Part shown: positions 51,099-56,785 of the stretch, piece by piece
Numbering within the stretch: the stretch's first letter is position 1
Layout: every line of letters starts with the position of its first letter
NCBI GenBank assembly: GCA_902774175.1
Contig: CACYHG010000006.1
Coordinates: 1 to 56,785, forward strand
Source of the DNA: an uncultured Bacteroidota bacterium
Lineage (GTDB): Bacteria > Bacteroidota > Bacteroidia > Bacteroidales > WCHB1-69
Direction of reading: 5' to 3'
Length of the DNA stretch: 56,785 nt
The notes under the pieces: generated by a model
Databases searched by the model: none
Told to the model about the DNA's origin: nothing
What the model saw: the letters and a program-made list of their open reading frames with translations, nothing else
Program-made: the position numbers and the translations under genes

Positions 51099-51710
51099 AT
51101 GGCAAGAAAAGGAACGGCAAAAGATGTCTTTATACAGCGGGCGTTGGACCTGTTCATGAAGAATGGCGTCCGAACCACGATGGATGAGATTTCCAGAAAG
51201 CTGAAAATCTCAAAACGTACCATTTACGAACAGTTCGACGACAAGACGGATTTGCTGCGCGCATGTGTCGAGCTGCTTATCAGCAATATCCCTACAGCAC
51301 CTGAAACTAAAGATGATAATGTGATGACAAAACTCTATACTTTGGCCAGGGTTCATGTGATGGGCCTGCTGGATCGGAGAAGCGTTTTCACCAAGGATCT
51401 TGAGACCTATTATCCGGACCTGTATCAGGAAATGGTAGCCCCTCTGTTCGATAAGAGGGCGAAGGATATGATGGTGCTCTTTAATGTCGGCATTGAACAG
51501 GGTGTTGTCCGGGATGATATGGATTTGGAGATGCACCTGCATTATCTCTATAAGTTTTTCCTTTACGTCGCCTCCGAAAATAACCTGCACAAACAGCACA
51601 CGCAAAATGAAATTTTACGGAACCTCATACTTCCATTATTGCGTGGTATTTTGACAGAGAAAGGGATACGCGAGCTGGAAGATGAGATTTCCGCCTTCGA
51701 AAAAAAATAA
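51099..51710 (+). CDS. TetR/AcrR-family transcriptional regulator
   Basis: The start was set at ATG 51099 (MARKGTAKDVFIQRALDLFM), giving 203 residues, the usual family length. The helix-turn-helix reads NGVRTTMDEISRKLKISKRT then IYEQFDDKTDLLRACVELLI, the classic TetR N-terminus with a small ligand-free signature. The C-terminal helices form the ligand-binding and dimer domain. Targets are probably the membrane protein upstream or nearby envelope genes (inference). Confidence 0.9.
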   Translation: MARKGTAKDVFIQRALDLFMKNGVRTTMDEISRKLKISKRTIYEQFDDKTDLLRACVELLISNIPTAPETKDDNVMTKLYTLARVHVMGLLDRRSVFTKDLETYYPDLYQEMVAPLFDKRAKDMMVLFNVGIEQGVVRDDMDLEMHLHYLYKFFLYVASENNLHKQHTQNEILRNLILPLLRGILTEKGIRELEDEISAFEKK

Positions 51711-51794
51711 TGGGCTTTTTCCATAATATTTCTCATCAAAATTCGTTTTTTCCACCTGATATGGGAACTTATTGTTCATGATGGTCCGGTTTTG

Positions 51795-54440
51795 ATGAAT
51801 AGAAAAGGAAGAATTTTACGGCTTGTTACCGCTGTCGGGATTTTGTTGATGGCATCCTGTGCCACCAACAAGGATGCTTTTCCCAACAAGTTCCACCATG
51901 CTGTGAACACGCGGTTCAATGTCTTTTTCAACGGCAGCGAGAGTTTCAAGGAGGGTGCGCAGGCGTTGTCAAAGACGACCATGGACAATTATACCCAGGT
52001 GCTTCCGGTCTATGTGTACCCTTCCAAGGTGGAGGCGCAGGCGCAGTCTCCGAAATGGGACCGCGCAATCGAGAAATGCTCCAAGGCGGTGGCCAAGCAC
52101 ACCATGTTCATCAAGGGGGTGGACAAGAACATCTACATGGATGAGGTCTACCTGCTTATGGGCAAGGCCTATTTCTACCGTCAGGACTATGCGGAGGCCA
52201 CCCGGATTTTCGCCTACATGATCCAATCCTACAAGAACACCAATTCCTGGCCGGACGCCTACACCTGGCTGGCACAGACCTATCTTTGTGAGGACCGTAT
52301 AGCCGATGCCGAGGAGAATCTGGAACTTATAAAGGCGGACATCGGGGTTACAAAGGACAAGAAGCAGAAGCAGCATTGGGAGGCTGTCTATGTTGACAAG
52401 CTGATACGCCAGGAAAACTACGAGCAGGCCGCCGTCTATTTGAGCGATCTGCTCACCAGCCGCTGGATGAACCGCAATTTCAAGACCCGCTGCATGTTCA
52501 TCTATGCCCAAATCAACCAGGAGCTGGGGCAGTTCGATGAGGCGCTGGCCTATTACAACAAGGTTATACGCCGTTCGCCGCCTTATGAGATGGCTTTCAA
52601 CGCCACATTGAACGCCTCCTTGTGCGGGATTGAGCGGAGCGAGACCAAGGCCCGCCTGCAGCGGCTGCTGAAGGATCCCCGCAACGACGAATACCGTGAC
52701 CAGATCTTCTACGCCATGGCGCAGACCGATTTCTACCGTTCCGACACCGCTTCCGGCTTGCGCAATCTGGAATCCTCCGTCTTCTGGAGCATCCGCAACC
52801 CCTACCAGAAGGCGCTTTCCTCGCTGGAGCTTGCCGAATACTATTTCGCCCATCAGATGTTTGAGGAATCACAACTCTATTATGACACGCTGCTGCGGGT
52901 GCTGCCGGAGTCCTTCCCTAACCGCGGGCAGATATACGAGCGTGCAAAGGTTCTCAAGGAGCTGGTTTCCGACCTGATGACAATCAAAACGGAAGACAGC
53001 CTCCAGCGGATTGCCGCCATGACGGAGGAGGAGCGTGAAGGCTACATCAGGCAGCTGATTGCAGACTATCAGGAGAAGGAGCGGGCGCGGATTGCGGATG
53101 AGGAGGCCAAGCAGCAGCTTATGCAGGATGTGAAAAAGGCCAATGCCAACAACAAGAAAAGCACATGGGTGTTCTACAATCCGACCCAGGTCAAGGCTGG
53201 GGAGCTGCAGTTCCGCAAGGAATGGGGTCCCCGCGTGTTGGAGGACAACTGGTTCCTGAGCGACAAGCAGAGCATCATGCAGATGGCGGATGCTGAGGAG
53301 CAGCAGGAAGGTGAGCAGGAGACGGGCGAATCCCTGAAACCAAAAAAGCAGTCGATTCCGTCCGGCGGACGCATTGTCGATCCGAGCCAGCCGGAATACT
53401 ATACGCAGGATGTTCCCTTCACGCCTTCGGCCCTGGATTCGTCCAACAACCGCATCGCCTTCGCACTGTACAATTCCGGATTCGTCTACTATGACGACCT
53501 GCACGACAAGGCAAAGGCTGTCACACAGTGGTCGGCGCTGACCGACCGTTTCCCGAACCACCGGCTTTACCCTTCCGGCTGCTATCTGCTGTACCGGACC
53601 TACCGGGAGATGGGCGACAGCCTGAAATGCCGCTATTACCGGCAGGAGGTGCTGGATCGTTTCCCGGAGAGCGAATATGCCATGATTATCCGTGACCCAC
53701 AGTATTTTGAAAAGCTCTCCTCACAGAAAAAGGAGGCTGAGGAATTCTATGCCGCCACCTATCCCCTGTATGAGCAGCAGAAATACAAGGATCTGCAGAA
53801 GCGCTGCACCGAAGGGCTCAAGAAGTATGTCGACCCGCAGGTGCGGTCGCGGCTCTATTACCTGCAGGCATACGCAAAGGGGCGTCTGAAAGGGACGGAC
53901 ACCATGGAGGTGGGCATGAAGGCGGTTTGCCGCCAGTTCCCAGGCACGGCCGTCGACACGCTTGCAGCCGGTGTGCTGGAGGCGATTCTCCGTTCCCGCG
54001 CACCGCAACCCACCGGAAACACTCCCGCCGGGAATGTCACGGCAAAGGTGGAGGAGCAGCAGTTCGTATATGACGCCTCCAGATTCCATTTTGTGATTCT
54101 CCTTGTGGACATCAAGGGGATGAAGATGGACAAGCTCAAGGCGAACATCGCCAATTTCAACAAGGAGTATTTCCGGCTGAACAGTTTCGATGTCTCCAAT
54201 TTCTACATCGACAACATGACCCAGATGGTGACAATATCGCGGTTCGATAACAAGACAAAGGCCATGGAGTACTATTACCAGTTGAAAAGTAACAGCAAAT
54301 ATTTCGGGGAGCTGAATGCCAGCAAGGATGTGCAGGTGTATGTAATCTCCGACCAAAACTATACGCTTTTCTACAAGCAGAAGAAAAAACGCCCGGAATA
54401 TGAGCGGTTTTTCAATGATTATTATTTGAATGTCAGATAA
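51795..54440 (+). CDS. porW: T9SS/gliding lipoprotein PorW/SprE
   Basis: From the ATG at 51795 the protein has 881 residues. The lipobox LLMASC puts the lipidated Cys at 23, followed by TNKDAFPNKFHHAVNTRFNV then FFNGSESFKEG, the conserved N-terminus of SprE/PorW. A long array of TPR-like helical pairs covers much of the chain (e.g. DEVYLLMGKAYFYRQDYAEA, near 115-134). A Lys/Glu-rich helical segment follows (about 400-450), then a further TPR block, then a C-terminal ferredoxin-like fold near 755-875 (HFVILLVDIKGMKMDKLKAN). In Porphyromonas this protein links the T9SS motor to the secretion channel. It fits the T9SS cargo gene at 32641. Confidence 0.85.
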   Translation: MNRKGRILRLVTAVGILLMASCATNKDAFPNKFHHAVNTRFNVFFNGSESFKEGAQALSKTTMDNYTQVLPVYVYPSKVEAQAQSPKWDRAIEKCSKAVAKHTMFIKGVDKNIYMDEVYLLMGKAYFYRQDYAEATRIFAYMIQSYKNTNSWPDAYTWLAQTYLCEDRIADAEENLELIKADIGVTKDKKQKQHWEAVYVDKLIRQENYEQAAVYLSDLLTSRWMNRNFKTRCMFIYAQINQELGQFDEALAYYNKVIRRSPPYEMAFNATLNASLCGIERSETKARLQRLLKDPRNDEYRDQIFYAMAQTDFYRSDTASGLRNLESSVFWSIRNPYQKALSSLELAEYYFAHQMFEESQLYYDTLLRVLPESFPNRGQIYERAKVLKELVSDLMTIKTEDSLQRIAAMTEEEREGYIRQLIADYQEKERARIADEEAKQQLMQDVKKANANNKKSTWVFYNPTQVKAGELQFRKEWGPRVLEDNWFLSDKQSIMQMADAEEQQEGEQETGESLKPKKQSIPSGGRIVDPSQPEYYTQDVPFTPSALDSSNNRIAFALYNSGFVYYDDLHDKAKAVTQWSALTDRFPNHRLYPSGCYLLYRTYREMGDSLKCRYYRQEVLDRFPESEYAMIIRDPQYFEKLSSQKKEAEEFYAATYPLYEQQKYKDLQKRCTEGLKKYVDPQVRSRLYYLQAYAKGRLKGTDTMEVGMKAVCRQFPGTAVDTLAAGVLEAILRSRAPQPTGNTPAGNVTAKVEEQQFVYDASRFHFVILLVDIKGMKMDKLKANIANFNKEYFRLNSFDVSNFYIDNMTQMVTISRFDNKTKAMEYYYQLKSNSKYFGELNASKDVQVYVISDQNYTLFYKQKKKRPEYERFFNDYYLNVR

Positions 54441-54451
54441 AAATAACGCTT

Positions 54452-54820
54452 ATGGCTAGCAAGACAGAAAATGAGGTGACAGGTATCATCAACATTATCG
54501 GAAACGGGACATCCATTCACGGGGATGTGACCTCCAACGGCGATTTCCGCATAGACGGCGCCATTCAGGGAAAGTTTGTCTCCAAACTGAAACTGGTCAT
54601 CGGACCAACCGGTTTCATCGAAGGTGACATTGAATGCAACGACTGCGAGGTTTTCGGCAAGGTCAAGGGAAACATCCTGGCCCATGAGACCTTGGTGCTG
54701 CGGGATACGGCGAATGTGTGCGGTGATATCCGCATAAACCGGCTTTCAATAGAGCCCGGCGCAGTTTTCACCGGCCATTGCAGCATGTTGAACGTTGCTG
54801 TGCCGCAGGAGGGGGAATAG
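54452..54820 (+). CDS. Bactofilin
   Basis: The 122-residue protein is a bactofilin: short N-terminal tail and a central run of right-handed beta-helix turns (GNGTSIHGDVTSNGDFRIDG, then GKFVSKLKLVIGPTGFIEGD and IECNDCEVFGKVKGNILAHE). Bactofilins self-assemble into filaments that scaffold cell shape or envelope machinery. It follows porW by 11 bases and precedes the AtpZ gene by three, so it is in the same unit. Confidence 0.92.
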   Translation: MASKTENEVTGIINIIGNGTSIHGDVTSNGDFRIDGAIQGKFVSKLKLVIGPTGFIEGDIECNDCEVFGKVKGNILAHETLVLRDTANVCGDIRINRLSIEPGAVFTGHCSMLNVAVPQEGE

Positions 54821-54823
54821 CCG

Positions 54824-55072
54824 ATGGACGAAGCCGGGAAAAAACTGCAGAGAGGTGCGGACAGCTACATCCGTTACAGCGGTATGGCGCTGCAGATAGC
54901 CGCCATTGTCCTGGTGTTCGCTTTCGGCGGTGTGCTGCTGGACCGCCGCGTTTCATGGAAAATACCTGTTTTTACTTTAGTCCTGAGTGTCCTGGGTATT
55001 TTTCTGGCATTGTACAGCAGTCTGCGTGAATTCATCAATAAAGACAAGAACCATGAAGACAAAAATATTTAG
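54824..55072 (+). CDS. AtpZ/AtpI-family membrane protein
   Basis: The 82-residue protein has two membrane spans (SGMALQIAAIVLVFAFGGVL, about 20-39; and VFTLVLSVLGIFLALYSS, about 49-66) around a short DRRVSWKIP loop, as in AtpZ/AtpI, which helps assemble the rotor ring of F-type ATP synthase and may carry Mg. It starts three bases after bactofilin and overlaps the next gene by 20 bases. The ATP synthase genes that often follow this set are not in the window. Confidence 0.8.
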   Translation: MDEAGKKLQRGADSYIRYSGMALQIAAIVLVFAFGGVLLDRRVSWKIPVFTLVLSVLGIFLALYSSLREFINKDKNHEDKNI

Positions 55073-55508
55073 GGATCTTTATTCCAAATATCTGAAACGG
55101 TTGTTTCTGCTCACTATTTTCATATTGGCCCTCTTTGTGCTTTGCAGCCACTGCTGGCCTTTTTTGCTCTCACCTTTCTGCATCTACCTGATTATATTTT
55201 TCCTTGTGGTGATGGCAGCCACTCATGCCATCGTGCTGCAGGCTGATGCGGAGCGGCTCTCCTATGTGTCGGAGGAGGGGGCTGATGCGGAGACGCAGCG
55301 AAAGGCGATTATGGATACGGAAAAGAAATTCATCCGCCGATACTTGATAGCCACCACTATAAAACTGATGCTGTTTCTGGTGCTGCTTGTGGCCTATGCC
55401 TTCACCAACAGGGATGACATTCTCCGTTTCGGTTTGAATTTCATTGTTTTATATTTGATATACAGTATATTCGAGGTTCTCATTCTGAAAAAACCCTTAT
55501 TAAAATAG
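55053..55508 (+). CDS. Small membrane protein in the AtpZ gene unit
   Basis: From the ATG at 55053 (MKTKIFRDLYSKYLKRLFLL) it has 151 residues and about four membrane spans (near 16-35, 40-58, 98-115, 122-140) with a polar loop between. Positional equivalents in other Bacteroidetes precede atpB, so it may be an AtpI-like assembly factor, but no conserved motif supports a specific function. It overlaps the AtpZ gene by 20 bases. Confidence 0.55.
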   Translation: MKTKIFRDLYSKYLKRLFLLTIFILALFVLCSHCWPFLLSPFCIYLIIFFLVVMAATHAIVLQADAERLSYVSEEGADAETQRKAIMDTEKKFIRRYLIATTIKLMLFLVLLVAYAFTNRDDILRFGLNFIVLYLIYSIFEVLILKKPLLK

Positions 55509-55535
55509 AATTTTCAACCAGTAAAAATAGCGATT

Positions 55536-56732
55536 ATGCCAAAAATTTCACAAAAGGGAATGTCCATGCCCTCTTCCCCCATCCGGAAGCTGGTGCCGTT
55601 TTCCGATGCGGCCAAAAAGCGTGGCGTCAAAGTGTATCATCTGAATATCGGACAGCCGGATATCGAGACGCCCAAGGGCGCAATCGATGCCTTGCAGCAC
55701 AAGGAGATAGGAGTTCTTGCCTATTCCCATTCCGCCGGTTACCTCTCCTGCCGCGAAAAGCTGGTGGAGTATTATAGCCGGTTCAACATCAACGTTACCG
55801 CGGATGAGATCATCATCACCAACGGCGGTTCCGAAGGCATCCAGTTCGCCTTCAACGCCTGCCTGGATCCGGGTGACGAGGTGATTATCCCCGAACCTTT
55901 CTATGCCAACTACAACGGCTTCGCCAAAACTGCCGGAGTGACGGTAAAACCCATTGTCTCCGTGATTGACAACGGATTCGCCCTGCCTCCAATTGAAGAG
56001 TTCGAGAAGGTGATCACACCCAGGACCAAGGCCATCATGATCTGCAACCCCAACAATCCTACCGGCTACCTCTATTCGCAGCAGGAGCTGGAGACATTGG
56101 CGCACATTGTGAAGAAGTACGACCTCTTCCTCTTCTCGGATGAGGTGTACCGCGAGTTCGCATACGACGGCGAGAAGGTGTTTTCCGTGATGAACCTGAA
56201 GGAGATAGAGCAGAATGTGATTCTGTTGGATTCCGTCTCGAAACGCTACAGCGCCTGCGGCGCCCGTATCGGCATGTTTGTCACAAAGAACAGGGATGTT
56301 TATGCCACTGCGATGAAATTCGCCCAGGCACGTCTCTCCCCACCTTCGTTCGGCCAGTTTTTCACCGAGGCCGCCGTTGACACGCCGAAGGAGTATTTCG
56401 ATGCGGTCCTTGCCGAGTACATCGCCCGCCGCAACTGCATTGTGGATGCCATCAACAAAATGCCGGGCTGTTTCTGTCCGAAGCCGAAGGGCGCATTCTA
56501 TGCGGTGGCGCGTCTGCCGATAGATGATTCCGACCGCTTCTGCCAGTGGCTGCTGGAGGAATTCTCCTATGAAGGCCAGACGGTTATGCTGGCTCCCGCT
56601 ACCGGATTCTATTCCGCCCCAGGAAAGGGCAAGAACGAGGTGCGTATCAGCTATTGCCTGAAGGTGAGCGACCTGCAGGCCGCAATGAAATGTCTTGAGG
56701 AGGCCCTGAAGGTATATCCGGGTCGGAAATAA
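55536..56732 (+). CDS. Class I PLP-dependent aminotransferase (aspartate type)
   Basis: The 398-residue protein has the fold-type I aminotransferase order: LNIGQPDIETPKGAIDAL near the N-terminus, ITNGGSEGIQFAFNAC, EPFYANYNGF, CNPNNPTGYLYS (about 168-179), SDEVYREFAYDGE, and SVSKRYSACGARIG with the PLP-binding Lys at about 234. A C-terminal RISYC Arg binds the substrate carboxylate. It probably uses aspartate or a related amino acid with 2-oxoglutarate. It follows the membrane gene by 27 bases; the 53 bases after its stop contain a REP-like palindrome. Confidence 0.9.
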   Translation: MPKISQKGMSMPSSPIRKLVPFSDAAKKRGVKVYHLNIGQPDIETPKGAIDALQHKEIGVLAYSHSAGYLSCREKLVEYYSRFNINVTADEIIITNGGSEGIQFAFNACLDPGDEVIIPEPFYANYNGFAKTAGVTVKPIVSVIDNGFALPPIEEFEKVITPRTKAIMICNPNNPTGYLYSQQELETLAHIVKKYDLFLFSDEVYREFAYDGEKVFSVMNLKEIEQNVILLDSVSKRYSACGARIGMFVTKNRDVYATAMKFAQARLSPPSFGQFFTEAAVDTPKEYFDAVLAEYIARRNCIVDAINKMPGCFCPKPKGAFYAVARLPIDDSDRFCQWLLEEFSYEGQTVMLAPATGFYSAPGKGKNEVRISYCLKVSDLQAAMKCLEEALKVYPGRK

Positions 56733-56755
56733 AAATACGTTTCATTAATTTTTTT

Positions 56756-56783
56756 GTGGGGACGGTGCATGCGCTGTCCCTAC
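56756..56783. repeat. REP-like 28-bp imperfect palindrome
   Basis: GTGGGGACGGTGCATGCGCT plus GTCCCTAC has the same length and ends as the palindrome in the RAYT gene, centred on GCATGC. It lies after a T-rich run just downstream of the aminotransferase stop, so it could also serve as a terminator. The window ends two bases later. Confidence 0.6.
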
Positions 56784-56785
56784 TT

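Overview
The window looks like chromosomal DNA from a member of the Bacteroidetes, most likely the order Bacteroidales. Promoters carry the phylum-specific -7 box TAnnTTTG (e.g. 2246, 9482, 31093) and there are few purine-rich ribosome binding sites. The gene content fits: GH92 mannosidase, DUF4143 and DUF1703 ATPases, DUF1015, a PorW/SprE-like lipoprotein and a giant cargo protein with a type IX secretion (T9SS) C-terminal domain. I cannot name the genus.

Layout. 1-5500: tail of an AraC regulator, a DUF1703 ATPase/nuclease-like protein, an HU + mini basic protein + RNase G cluster, and an outer-membrane-type protein. 5700-7000: two valine tRNAs and two small HTH regulators. 7100-12000: lipoprotein + sugar-phosphate transferase, dnaN, DUF1015. 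12070-13310: an AbiE-type toxin module between 48-bp direct repeats. 13449-17593: nrdDG (anaerobic ribonucleotide reductase) behind a cobalamin riboswitch, then rdgB and recO.

17600-25590 is the accessory island. It holds two MNT/HEPN modules whose HEPN halves survive only as C-terminal stubs. It then holds a three-gene restriction-modification-like system: two tandem related methyltransferase-type proteins and a GIY-YIG nuclease fused to a helicase. This system is preceded by a structured leader whose central strand can pair with either of two copies of the same sequence, one of them at the first gene's start codon. Next come a REP-associated transposase with a REP-like palindrome inside its own reading frame, an orphan HicB, a 146-bp direct repeat and RhuM/antitoxin debris.

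25594-40158: a minus-strand run (MBL hydrolase, GH92, secreted metallopeptidase), a DUF4143 ATPase with iterated upstream repeats, and a 2505-residue T9SS cargo built from three beta-helix modules. 40184-50359: nitroreductase, then a probable operon of esterase, alpha-2-macroglobulin and PBP1C. 50500-56785: a membrane protein, a TetR regulator, porW/sprE-like gene, bactofilin, AtpZ-like gene, a small membrane protein and an aspC-type aminotransferase, ending in a second REP-like palindrome. The most unusual locus is the leader plus restriction-like operon at 18685-23497.
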